Under the pieces are notes generated by a model. That model worked only from the letters and a program-made list of their open reading frames with translations, had not been told where the DNA came from and searched no databases. The position numbers and the translations under genes are program-made. Positions 1 through 6,487 of a DNA stretch of 8,655 bases are shown here, in pieces. Positions within the stretch are counted from its first letter, which is position 1; the number at the start of each line of letters is the position of its first letter. The DNA comes from Actinomycetes bacterium (GTDB lineage Bacteria > Actinomycetota > Actinomycetes > JAHEKZ01). The DNA is taken from positions 1 to 8,655 of the forward strand of contig JAJAYM010000020.1 in NCBI GenBank assembly GCA_027117675.1, read 5' to 3'.

Positions 1-162
1 ACCATCAAGGGCAACCTCTTCTGGGCCTTCGCCTACAACGTGGCTGCCATTCCACTGGCCGCGGCTGGCCTGCTCAACCCCATCATCGCTGGCCTCGCCA
101 TGGCGGCGTCCAGCCTCTTCGTGATGGGAAACTCTCTGCGGCTCAAGGCCTTTACCCCCTAA
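1..162 (+). CDS. copA: Copper-translocating P1B-type ATPase, C-terminal fragment
   Basis: This is the last 53 codons of a gene that begins outside the window; it ends at TAA (160-162). The fragment holds the last two membrane helices of a heavy-metal P-type ATPase, which couples ATP hydrolysis to metal export across the cytoplasmic membrane. The metal-site signatures of the P1B-1 (Cu+) class are visible: Y12-N13 followed by I17-P18 in the penultimate helix (YN-x3-IP) and M34-A-A-S-S38 in the last helix (MxxSS). The short cytoplasmic tail (NSLRLKAF) is also typical. The phosphorylation site, ATP-binding domain and CPC motif would lie upstream and cannot be checked. The stop overlaps the stop of the convergent pirin gene. 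Cu+ specificity is inferred from these family motifs. Confidence 0.88.
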   Translation, partial: TIKGNLFWAFAYNVAAIPLAAAGLLNPIIAGLAMAASSLFVMGNSLRLKAFTP

Positions 163-1130
163 TTCCCCTTCTGAGGCGGCGATGCGGGGATCGTCCCGAG
201 CCGGCCAGCCTGAAAGTCCTCGAAGGCCTCGATGAGTTCGGCCTTGCTGTTCATCACGAACGGCCCATACGCGGCAACGGGTTCGCGGATGGGCTGGCCG
301 CCGAGAATGTACACGTCGAACGCGTCATCGCGGGAGTCTTGGCGCTCATCGGCCGAGATCGTCACCGACGACCCCTCCCCAAAGACCGCCAGCTGGCCCC
401 ACGTCATGGGACGCCGTTCGGCTCCAACGGTGCCCTTTCCCGACAGGCCGTAGACCAGCGCATTGAAGTCCTCGCGCCAGGGCAAGGTGAGTGACGCGCC
501 AGGGGCGATGGTCACGTGCACCAAGGTGATGGGCGTGTACGTCACACCTGGCCCGACGTTGCCGTCGAGCTCACCGGCGATCAGACGAAGCAACGCACCT
601 CCGTCGGACGAGCTCAGAAGGTCAACGTTGCTCGACGTGATGTCTTGGTAGCGGGGCTGGGCGAACTTCAGCGAACTCGGCAGGTTGACCCAGAGCTGTA
701 GCCCGTGGAAGAGCCCACCGGACATGACCACGTGTTCAGGTGGTGCCTCGATGTGCAAGATGCCAGCACCGGCGGTCATCCACTGGGTGTCACCGTCGCT
801 GATCAGGCCGCCGCCGCCGTTGGAGTCCTGATGCTGCATGAGCCCGTCGATCATGTACGTGACCGTCTCGAACCCGCGGTGCGGATGCCACGGCGTTCCC
901 TTCGGCTCACCCGGCGCGTACTCGACCTCGCCCATCTGGTCCATGTGAATGAACGGGTCGAGAACCTGCAGATCGACGCCGGCGAACGCCCGGCGAACCG
1001 GGAAGCCCTCGCCCTCGAAGCCCGACGGCGCTGTGGTCACGCTCTTCAGCGGGCGTGGACGATCGATCGTCGGATCGGTGACCCCGATCCGGGGAAGAGT
1101 CAGGATGTTCTCAGCGGTCACCGCGGGCAC
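159..1130 (-). CDS. Pirin family protein (bicupin)
   Basis: A 323-residue pirin-family protein. The N-terminal cupin carries the family motif HPHRGFETVTY, and all four expected metal ligands are present: H82, H84, H126 and E128 (GILHIEAP), with spacing close to that of human pirin. The C-terminal pirin_C domain spans roughly residues 200-300, and the tail (PFVMNSKAELIEAFEDFQAG) is typical. Known pirins bind Fe; some are quercetin dioxygenases and others act as redox-sensing cofactors, so the reaction here is not known. I chose GTG at 1130 because a near-ideal Shine-Dalgarno, AAGGAGG, lies 5 nt upstream and the product then begins MPAVTAENILTLPRI, as in relatives I recall. An in-frame GTG at 1202 would add 24 residues but would place the ribosome-binding site and the inverted repeat inside the gene. 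The gene appears monocistronic and is convergent with copA, sharing stop-codon bases. All metal ligands are intact, so it is probably active. Confidence 0.93.
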   Translation of the reverse strand: MPAVTAENILTLPRIGVTDPTIDRPRPLKSVTTAPSGFEGEGFPVRRAFAGVDLQVLDPFIHMDQMGEVEYAPGEPKGTPWHPHRGFETVTYMIDGLMQHQDSNGGGGLISDGDTQWMTAGAGILHIEAPPEHVVMSGGLFHGLQLWVNLPSSLKFAQPRYQDITSSNVDLLSSSDGGALLRLIAGELDGNVGPGVTYTPITLVHVTIAPGASLTLPWREDFNALVYGLSGKGTVGAERRPMTWGQLAVFGEGSSVTISADERQDSRDDAFDVYILGGQPIREPVAAYGPFVMNSKAELIEAFEDFQAGRLGTIPASPPQKGN

Positions 1131-1135
1131 GGCAG

Positions 1136-1142
1136 CCTCCTT
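1136..1142 (-). promoter_or_regulatory. Shine-Dalgarno site of the pirin gene
   Basis: The minus strand reads AAGGAGG, ending 5 nt before the GTG at 1130. It decides the start codon in favour of the 323-residue product over the longer frame that opens at 1202. Confidence 0.75.
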
Positions 1143-1172
1143 AAGGACGATGGGGTGTCTCCCGTTCAAACT

Positions 1173-1190
1173 TACTTGACGGTTCAAGTA
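1173..1190. promoter_or_regulatory. Perfect inverted repeat upstream of pirin, probable operator
   Basis: The sequence TACTTGA-CGGT-TCAAGTA is a perfect 7-bp inverted repeat with a 4-bp spacer, centred about 50 nt upstream of the chosen pirin start. An 18-bp palindrome of TTGA/TCAA type resembles operators of winged-helix MarR-family repressors, which are common regulators of pirin genes. A third TCAA half-site lies next to it at about 1165-1168. On the minus strand, a -10-like AATACT at the edge of the repeat would let a bound protein block transcription. No regulator gene is in the window, so the binding protein is inferred. Confidence 0.5.
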
Positions 1191-1277
1191 TTCCACCAGC
1201 ACCTCGACACCCGTTCGATGGTGCAGATCGTGCCACTGCTCCTATCCGTCGAGGCATGCCACCGCCACCTCTCGATC

Positions 1278-1313
1278 CGGCCGGCACGATGCGGGCCAGC
1301 TGGTCGCCGGCCG
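1278..1313 (-). terminator. GC-rich hairpin after the small hypothetical gene
   Basis: CGGCCGGC (1278-1285) pairs perfectly with GCCGGCCG (1306-1313) to form an 8-bp all-G/C stem with a 20-nt loop that itself contains the palindrome CCAGCTGG. It starts 6 nt past the stop at 1320. No U-tract follows, so it would be an actinobacterial-style tract-less terminator at best. In GC-rich DNA such stems can also arise by chance. Confidence 0.33.
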
Positions 1314-1319
1314 TCGCGG

Positions 1320-1733
1320 CTATGCAGCGATTGGGCGCGTTCCGTGCTGGGTGATCAGATGGACTCCGAGGACGCGGATGTCGTCACCGCAGAGATCTTC
1401 GGCTGCTGACCGCCATCGGCGGTCAGTCTCGGTCAAGCTCAGACCATCAGCGCGACCAACCGCGATGAGGACCGCTCCGGCAACGTCGTCCACCCGGACC
1501 GCCTCGATGAACCCACCTAATCCCTGGCGGCAGTCCTCGTCCGTCAGCTCTTGAGGGATGTCCTCGACAATGCAAGGAGCCAACAGGTAGCCGTCAGGGT
1601 CGCAGATCAATATCAGGAGTGCGCCGCGCTCTCTTGCTCGCTCGTTGACAAAGAGATCGAGCAAGTCGTTGATTCGATCGGGCCGGTTGACCGGCTCCTC
1701 GTCCCAGTTCTTTGGCAGATTCTCAAAGTTCAT
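1320..1733 (-). CDS. Uncharacterised small acidic protein, possible degenerate JAB/RadC-like fold
   Basis: A 137-residue protein without a signal peptide or membrane segment, rich in Asp and Glu, so probably cytoplasmic. It begins MNFENLPKNWDEEPVNRP. I recall similar short uncharacterised proteins in actinobacteria that open the same way, but I cannot name a family. An amphipathic helix (about 20-36) is followed by alternating hydrophobic segments: ALLILICDPDGYLLAP (38-53), AGAVLIAVGRADG (85-97), then LSLTETDRRWRSAAEDLC and IRVLGVHLIT (119-128). This order resembles the RadC/JAB fold, but where active members carry an HxHP metal motif the sequence reads AVGRADG, so any such relationship would be to a catalytically dead member; this is inference. 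ATG at 1733 was chosen from the N-terminal pattern; there is no good Shine-Dalgarno nearby, and GTG at 1760 is an alternative. It lies 112 nt beyond the transporter operon on the same strand, so it may be transcribed separately or by readthrough. Confidence 0.75.
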   Translation of the reverse strand: MNFENLPKNWDEEPVNRPDRINDLLDLFVNERARERGALLILICDPDGYLLAPCIVEDIPQELTDEDCRQGLGGFIEAVRVDDVAGAVLIAVGRADGLSLTETDRRWRSAAEDLCGDDIRVLGVHLITQHGTRPIAA

Positions 1734-1754
1734 GACGGCAGCATGGCCCGCTCC

Positions 1755-1770
1755 AGTCACACGCGTGACT
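1755..1770. repeat. Inverted repeat upstream of the small hypothetical gene
   Basis: AGTCAC-ACGC-GTGACT is a perfect 6-bp inverted repeat with a 4-bp spacer, lying 22-37 nt upstream of the ATG at 1733. It overlaps a second palindrome, CACGCGTG (1760-1767). It could be an operator or a leader hairpin. If the alternative GTG at 1760 were used, it would partly be coding. No clear promoter hexamers stand out around it. Confidence 0.3.
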
Positions 1771-1805
1771 AATCCACAGGCTGCCGTGCAACTCCTCTGG
1801 CGCCC

Positions 1806-1830
1806 GCCATTCCCTGTGACCGGGGAAGGC
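1806..1830 (-). terminator. Hairpin at the end of the ABC transporter operon
   Basis: On the minus strand GCC-TTCCC pairs with GGGAA-GGC around an 8-nt loop, with one bulged T, giving 8 bp of stem starting 15 nt after the last ATPase gene's stop. The position suits an operon terminator. There is no U-run after it, so it may be leaky or serve only as a 3' stability element. Confidence 0.35.
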
Positions 1831-1845
1831 TGAAGGACGCCGCCG

Positions 1846-2862
1846 TCAAACGACTGCGCGCACCTCGGCGAAGTGGCAGGCCACCGGGTGGCCGGTCCCG
1901 CGATCGACGAGTTCGGGCGTCTCGGTTGCACAGATGTCTTGCGCCTTCCAGCACCTGGTGCGGAACCGGCAGCCGGACGGCGGGTCAATCGGGCTGGGGA
2001 CGTCCCCCTCGAGCACAATCCGCTCGCGGGCCCGCTCCTTCTCCGGGTCAGCGATCGGTGCCGACGAGAGCAGCGCCTGCGTGTACGGGTGCGACGGCTG
2101 CTCGTAGACATCGGCGCGGGTGCCGATCTCTACGATGCGACCGAGGTACATGACCGCGACCCGGTCGGAAATATGCCGAACCACGGAGAGATCGTGGGCG
2201 ATGAAGAGGTAGGCCAATCCCAGCTGCGCCTGAAGCTCTTCCAGGAGGTTGACGACCCCGGCCTGCACAGACACGTCCAGTGCCGAAACCGGTTCGTCGA
2301 GCACAATCACCTTCGGCTCGAGCGCCAACGCGCGGGCGATCCCGACGCGCTGGCGCTGACCGCCGGAGAACTCGTGGGGATACCTGTTGCCGTGTTCGGG
2401 CGCCAAACCGACACGCTTGAGGAGGTCGGCCACACGTTCTGGAACTTGGGGTCCGCGGACTCCGTGCACCCGCATCGGCTCACCGACGATGTCGTTCACC
2501 GGCATCTTCGGGTTGAGCGAGGCGTATGGGTCCTGGAAGACGATCTGCAGGTCGCGGCGAATGGGCCGCAGTTCCTTCTGCGTCAGGGTCGTCAGCTCAC
2601 GACCGTTGTAGCGAACTGACCCCGAGGTCGGTTTGTGTAGTTGCAGGACGGCACGCCCGGTCGTCGACTTGCCGCACCCTGACTCGCCCACCAACCCAAG
2701 GGTCTCGCCTGGATCGAGGTGGAAACTGATATCAGAGACAGCCTGAACGACACCAGCCGTCCGTCGAAAGAGCCCTCCCCCCTTGACGGGGAACTCCTTG
2801 ACGAGATTCTCCACCTCAAGGAGATGGGCCGGTGGCGACACCGAATCGTGGGCCTCTGTCAC
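1846..2862 (-). CDS. Oligopeptide/dipeptide ABC transporter ATPase, OppF/DppF type
   Basis: A 338-residue cytoplasmic ATPase that forms the second motor subunit of the peptide importer. Motifs in order: Walker A GESGCGKST (59-67), Q-loop Q110 in FQDPYASLNP, signature FSGGQRQR (165-172), Walker B VIVLDEP with catalytic E190, and switch His H223 in FIAHDLSVV. The C-terminal oligo_HPY region (HPYTQALLSS) carries four cysteines, C298, C304, C311 and C329, in the C-x5-C-x6-C-x17-C pattern found in many peptide-transporter ATPases and linked to an Fe-S cluster in some. The start is GTG at 2862. It overlaps the upstream ATPase stop by 4 nt (GTGA) and is preceded by GAGGAAG, so translation is probably coupled. 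A longer open frame reaches 3012, but the extra 50 residues are antisense-like and overlap the upstream gene. Last gene of the operon; all catalytic residues are intact. The substrate cannot be read from it. Confidence 0.96.
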   Translation of the reverse strand: MTEAHDSVSPPAHLLEVENLVKEFPVKGGGLFRRTAGVVQAVSDISFHLDPGETLGLVGESGCGKSTTGRAVLQLHKPTSGSVRYNGRELTTLTQKELRPIRRDLQIVFQDPYASLNPKMPVNDIVGEPMRVHGVRGPQVPERVADLLKRVGLAPEHGNRYPHEFSGGQRQRVGIARALALEPKVIVLDEPVSALDVSVQAGVVNLLEELQAQLGLAYLFIAHDLSVVRHISDRVAVMYLGRIVEIGTRADVYEQPSHPYTQALLSSAPIADPEKERARERIVLEGDVPSPIDPPSGCRFRTRCWKAQDICATETPELVDRGTGHPVACHFAEVRAVV

Positions 2863-3881
2863 GCCTGCACTTCCTCGGTCCGGAAGAGCAATGTCGGATC
2901 TGGTGCCGACGCAACTTGCTCCCAGTGGTGGCAGGCCACCTCGTGGTTCGGAATGTCGGTCGCCAGCAGCTGCGGCTCTTCGGTTTGACAGCGATCGCTG
3001 ACCAGCGGACAACGCGGTGAGAACGGGCAGCCTGGTGGAAGGTTGATCAACGATGGCGGTGCGCCACCAATCGGGTGCAGACGCCCACCGGCGCTGTCGA
3101 GTGCCGGGATAGAACCGAGCAGCCCAGCGGTGTACGGCATCCGTGGCCTTGAGTAGATGTCGGAAACCTCGGCACGCTCGACTCCACGGCCGGCGTACAT
3201 CACCAGAACACGGTGGGCCATGCCGGCCACGACACCGAGGTCGTGCGTGATCAGAATGACCGCCGCGTTAACAGAGTCCTTTACCTCGATGAGCGTCTCG
3301 AGGATCTGCGCCTGCACGGTGACGTCGAGGGCGGTTGTCGGCTCGTCGGCGATGATGATGTCGGGACTATTGATGATGGCCATCGCAATCATCGCTCGCT
3401 GACGCATCCCCCCGGAGAACTCGTGCGGGTATGAACGCGCCCGGTCCTTCGCCTGCGGAATGCCAACGCGGTCGAGCATCTCGACCGCCTTCCCCAACGC
3501 GACCTTGCGCTCGACGCGGTGGTGAGAACGGTATGCCTCGGCCAACTGGTCACCGACGGAGTACACCGGGTTCATCGACGTCATCGGATCTTGGAAGATC
3601 ATCGCGATGTTCTGTCCGCGCATCGCCCTTGCGCGTTTAGGAGACATCTCCAGGACTTCCTCATCGCGGTACCGGATGCTTCCGCTGATCCGCGCCGTCT
3701 TCGGAAGCAACCCCATCAGGGCCATCGCCGACACCGACTTACCCGATCCCGACTCCCCCACAATCGCGAGAACTTCGCGTTCCTTGAGTGTGTAGGTCAC
3801 GCCCCTGACGGCCGTCACCAAGCCATCGTCGGTCGGAAAGCCGACGGTGAGGTCACTGACACTGAGAATCTCGGTACTCAT
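2859..3881 (-). CDS. Oligopeptide/dipeptide ABC transporter ATPase, OppD/DppD type
   Basis: A 340-residue ATPase, the partner of the downstream OppF-type subunit. Motifs: Walker A GESGSGKSV (42-50), Q-loop Q97 in FQDPMTSMNP, signature FSGGMRQRAM (155-164), Walker B IIIADEPTTALD with E180, and H213 in ITHDLGVV. The signature FSGGM with Met at its fifth position and ADEPTTALD are typical of the D-type subunit, as against FSGGQ and LDEPVSALD in the F-type. The C-terminal region has PYTAGLLGSIP and a cysteine set C285, C291, C298, C317 (C-x5-C-x6-C-x18-C) that matches the Fe-S-associated motif of this family. The ATG at 3881 overlaps the upstream permease stop by 1 nt (TGATG), which indicates translational coupling; its own Shine-Dalgarno is weak. 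It overlaps the next ATPase by 4 nt. Full length, no damaged motifs. Confidence 0.96.
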   Translation of the reverse strand: MSTEILSVSDLTVGFPTDDGLVTAVRGVTYTLKEREVLAIVGESGSGKSVSAMALMGLLPKTARISGSIRYRDEEVLEMSPKRARAMRGQNIAMIFQDPMTSMNPVYSVGDQLAEAYRSHHRVERKVALGKAVEMLDRVGIPQAKDRARSYPHEFSGGMRQRAMIAMAIINSPDIIIADEPTTALDVTVQAQILETLIEVKDSVNAAVILITHDLGVVAGMAHRVLVMYAGRGVERAEVSDIYSRPRMPYTAGLLGSIPALDSAGGRLHPIGGAPPSLINLPPGCPFSPRCPLVSDRCQTEEPQLLATDIPNHEVACHHWEQVASAPDPTLLFRTEEVQA

Positions 3882-4876
3882 CAGGCGCGCACCCTGGTCT
3901 GCCTAGGATCGAAGGCGTCGCGCAGCCCATCCCCGATAAAGTTCACCGAGAGCGCGATCGTGATGATGAAGAAGCCGGGCCACCAGAAGAGCCAAGGCCG
4001 GGTACTGAAAGCCGTTTGGTAGGTCGAGATCAGAAGTCCGAGAGAAGTGTCAGGTGGACGCACTCCGTAGCCCAGGAAGCTGAGAGCTGCCTCGATGAGA
4101 ATCGCGGCCGCAATGGTGAGTGTTGCACTGACGATGATGGTGCCAATGGCGTTGGGAAGCATATGGCGGAAGATGATTCGGGTCGACGATGCACCCATCG
4201 CGCGCGCCGCCTCGACGAACTCCTTCTCTCGCAGCGAGAGGAACTCGCCTCTGACCAACCTGGCGAGCGACGTCCAGATCAACAACGACAAGACGACGGC
4301 TAAGAAGAAGGGGCCGCTTTCCCCGTAGGCATTTCCGACCACAGCGGCAACAATCAACACTGGGATCGTCAGAAGGAGGTCAGTGAAGCGCATAATCACC
4401 GCTTCTGACTTTCCACCGAAGTAGCCAGCGATGGCCCCTGCCAGCGTTCCCAAGACCGTCGAGAGAATCCCAATCACGAAAGCCACCATGAGCGAGATCT
4501 GAGTGCCGCGCATTGTCAACGCGAAATAGTCGCGCCCGATCTGATCCTGGCCAAAGGGGTGCTTACCTACCGACAGACCATCCCCGTCGAGATACGGGAT
4601 GACATCCAAGGAGGGGTTGCCTTCGTCGACCAAGACCCCGGTCGACGTGTAGTCCAGCCCCCACCACCCAGGGACTGGCCCGAACCCGATGGATGTATAC
4701 GAGATGAGAACCACGAACATCAGCGCGGCGAACCCAAGCATTGCCCCACGGTGCCTGAGGAATCGGCGCCGCACCATCTGCCCTTGCGTTCGTGCGGTGA
4801 TCGTAAACTCACGTTCGGGGACCTGCATTCCAGGCGGTGTCCGGCCAGTCGGTGATGGGGTCAGCGGACTGGTCAT
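3881..4876 (-). CDS. Oligopeptide/dipeptide ABC transporter permease, OppC/DppC type
   Basis: A 331-residue inner-membrane permease, one half of the translocation channel. The cytoplasmic N-terminus (1-44) is Thr/Pro- then Arg-rich and precedes TM1 (about 45-65). An extracytoplasmic loop follows, with the family motif HPFGQDQIGRD (106-116). Five more helices lie at about 126-152, 159-181, 188-208, 246-268 and 300-318. The cytoplasmic EAA coupling motif, which docks onto the ATPases, is at 222-241 (EAARAMGASSTRIIFRHMLP). Length and six-helix layout fit the OppC/DppC family. The start ATG at 4876 has a strong GGAGG 5 nt upstream, in a 25-nt gap after the OppB-type gene, so it probably initiates independently. 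The stop overlaps the next gene's ATG. No abnormal features seen. Confidence 0.95.
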   Translation of the reverse strand: MTSPLTPSPTGRTPPGMQVPEREFTITARTQGQMVRRRFLRHRGAMLGFAALMFVVLISYTSIGFGPVPGWWGLDYTSTGVLVDEGNPSLDVIPYLDGDGLSVGKHPFGQDQIGRDYFALTMRGTQISLMVAFVIGILSTVLGTLAGAIAGYFGGKSEAVIMRFTDLLLTIPVLIVAAVVGNAYGESGPFFLAVVLSLLIWTSLARLVRGEFLSLREKEFVEAARAMGASSTRIIFRHMLPNAIGTIIVSATLTIAAAILIEAALSFLGYGVRPPDTSLGLLISTYQTAFSTRPWLFWWPGFFIITIALSVNFIGDGLRDAFDPRQTRVRA

Positions 4877-4901
4877 GGCGTCCTCCGTGCTCGCATCGTG
4901 C

Positions 4902-6434
4902 TCATGTGAGCCGGATCCGGGGATCTAGAACGGCGTAACTGATGTCGGCGATCAGATTGAAGATCAGTACAGCAACGGCAGTCACGATGAACACACCCAT
5001 GATTTGGTTGGTATCGAACTTGTTGAGCGCGGAGGTGAAGAGCACCCCCATGCCTTTCCAGCCGAAGACAGTCTCGGTGATGATGGCACCGCCAATCACC
5101 GCCCCGAAGTCCAGAGCAGCCAAAGTCGCGAGCGGGATCATGGCATTTCGAAAGGCGTGCCGCAGGACGACGGTTCGTTCTGTCAGCCCTTTGGCGCGCG
5201 CCGTACGCACGTAGTCAGCGTTCATCACCTCCAGCATCGAGGCCCGCGAGTAGCGACTGTAACCGGCAAATGAGATCAACATGATCGCGAGCGTCGGCAA
5301 TAGCAAGTGAGTCGCAGTATCGAGGGTGACCTCCCAGAAAGTTCCCTCAAAGTTCGGCGTCTTGCTTCCGATAGTGGCGATGGGGCGCCCGTTCACCTCG
5401 TCAGAGTATGCAGCGAAACTAGAGACCGTCCGGTCCAAGAAGACCAAAAGACCAACGAGAAAGGAGGTGACAACCGAAGCACGGATCGCAGCTGCTCTGT
5501 CGATGTCGCCGAAAGTCAGCGCGATGCCCACGCCAATGGCAGTCACCAACGCGCTCAGGGCTAGCAGGGTCACCCAGGTCGGGTCACTCAGCAGTCCGTA
5601 GGCACCGTAGGCGACCGCCACCCCAACCACCGCAGTGGCCAGTGAGGTCGCAAGCACCCTCCGGTTCTCCAAGTTGGTAAAGAGGAGCGTGGCGCCGACC
5701 GCACAAGCGGCAGCACCCAGGGATACCAGTCCCGGACCCATGCCTGGATTGGCGAACCAGCCGGAAGCAACAAGGCCGGCAAACACCCCGACTCCGGCAA
5801 TCCCAGCGGCGAGACCGGCAGCTACCCGTCGACGTCGGGATCCACCAACGATCGCGCTAAAGAAGAGCGCGCTGAGACCACCCATAACTACTGCGACCGG
5901 AAGGGTGACAGCTGGGTCGGCCAGCCAGTCATTGATGCGGATAGCACCAAACTCCTTGAGCAGCACCGCCACCCAGAAGATCGGAAGAGAGAAGAACAGA
6001 AACGCAGCGAAGGTGATCGTGTAGTCGAACGCGCTGTACTGACGGATCGCAGAGATGATTCCGATGGCCACACCGAGGATGATGGAGAGAACAGTGGCGG
6101 CCAGCACGAGCTGAAGCGTCGTCGGAAATGCGTCAGCGACCAGAGCCGTCACCGGCTGGTTGTTCAAGTTGAGACCGAGATCGCAGCCCGAGCCAGGCAC
6201 CAGACACTGTGTCGCCCCACCGAGCCAGTTCAGGTATTGAACGAAGAACGGGTCGTCCAGACCAAGTGCATCAATCCGGTTCTCGATCAGCAAAGCCTTC
6301 TGGTCGGGATCGGTCACGGCGGTAAACTCCGCCAGCGGATCCCCGCTGAAACTCACAAGCGTGTACATCAGAAACGACGCTGCCAGCAGAATCAGCAGGG
6401 ATGCTAGCAACCGACGGATGATATAGGCGGCCAC
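4902..6434 (-). CDS. Oligopeptide/dipeptide ABC transporter permease, OppB/DppB type, with large membrane insertion
   Basis: A 510-residue permease; OppB/DppB proteins are usually about 300-350. The N-terminal part is standard: TM1 (about 5-28), the SGDP motif (30-33), and TM2 and TM3 (about 106-130 and 138-160, FFSLPIFWVAVLL). The C-terminal part is standard from HLLLPTLAIML (376) on, with the EAA coupling motif at about 402-434 (ADYVRTARAKGL) and the last helices to the C-terminus (LDPRIRLT). Between them, residues about 175-340 form an extra Ala/Gly/Val-rich block with about six predicted helices (177-198, 204-226, 236-253, 260-281, 286-309, 318-340), separated by short loops such as GSRRRR. 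An even number of helices would preserve topology downstream. C77 and C84 could form an external disulfide. The start is GTG at 6434 with GGAGGAGG just upstream. It is the second gene of the operon and remains in frame throughout, so it is an insertion, not a frameshift. The role of the block is unknown. Confidence 0.94.
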   Translation of the reverse strand: MAAYIIRRLLASLLILLAASFLMYTLVSFSGDPLAEFTAVTDPDQKALLIENRIDALGLDDPFFVQYLNWLGGATQCLVPGSGCDLGLNLNNQPVTALVADAFPTTLQLVLAATVLSIILGVAIGIISAIRQYSAFDYTITFAAFLFFSLPIFWVAVLLKEFGAIRINDWLADPAVTLPVAVVMGGLSALFFSAIVGGSRRRRVAAGLAAGIAGVGVFAGLVASGWFANPGMGPGLVSLGAAACAVGATLLFTNLENRRVLATSLATAVVGVAVAYGAYGLLSDPTWVTLLALSALVTAIGVGIALTFGDIDRAAAIRASVVTSFLVGLLVFLDRTVSSFAAYSDEVNGRPIATIGSKTPNFEGTFWEVTLDTATHLLLPTLAIMLISFAGYSRYSRASMLEVMNADYVRTARAKGLTERTVVLRHAFRNAMIPLATLAALDFGAVIGGAIITETVFGWKGMGVLFTSALNKFDTNQIMGVFIVTAVAVLIFNLIADISYAVLDPRIRLT

Positions 6435-6487
6435 TCAGCCTCCTCCCAGCGACGCGGTAGCTAATCAAGCAGTCTCTGCTGTCGGAC

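Noticed and set aside
1131..1202. Longer pirin reading from GTG at 1202
   Set aside because: It would put a perfect AAGGAGG site and the 18-bp inverted repeat inside the coding region, and the added 24 residues are not part of the pirin fold.
705..1409. Plus-strand 234-residue open frame
   Set aside because: It is antisense to the pirin gene and runs into the intergenic region. Its composition is typical of a shadow frame, and the pirin protein on the other strand is unmistakable.
1734..2111. N-terminal extension of the small hypothetical protein by 126 residues
   Set aside because: The extension runs over the end of the ATPase gene in another frame and is Arg/Ser/Pro-rich, as expected from an out-of-frame reading of GC-rich coding DNA. 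The plausible protein begins at MNFENLP.
1873..2619. Plus-strand 248-residue open frame
   Set aside because: It is fully antisense to the OppF-type ATPase with all motifs intact; no recognisable domain and no supporting start signal.
2863..3012. N-terminal extension of the OppF-type ATPase by 50 residues to the first start in frame
   Set aside because: It would overlap the upstream ATPase gene by about 150 nt, its residues do not look like an ABC N-terminus, and GTG at 2862 gives a standard length, a GTGA coupling junction and a good ribosome-binding site.
3519..4022. Plus-strand 167-residue open frame
   Set aside because: It is antisense to the start of the OppD-type ATPase and the end of the OppC-type permease; a shadow of high GC content.
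4902..6434. Frameshift or gene fusion as the cause of the long OppB-type permease
   Set aside because: The reading frame is continuous, both flanking halves match the family, and the extra block is hydrophobic and well formed, so an insertion is the simpler reading.
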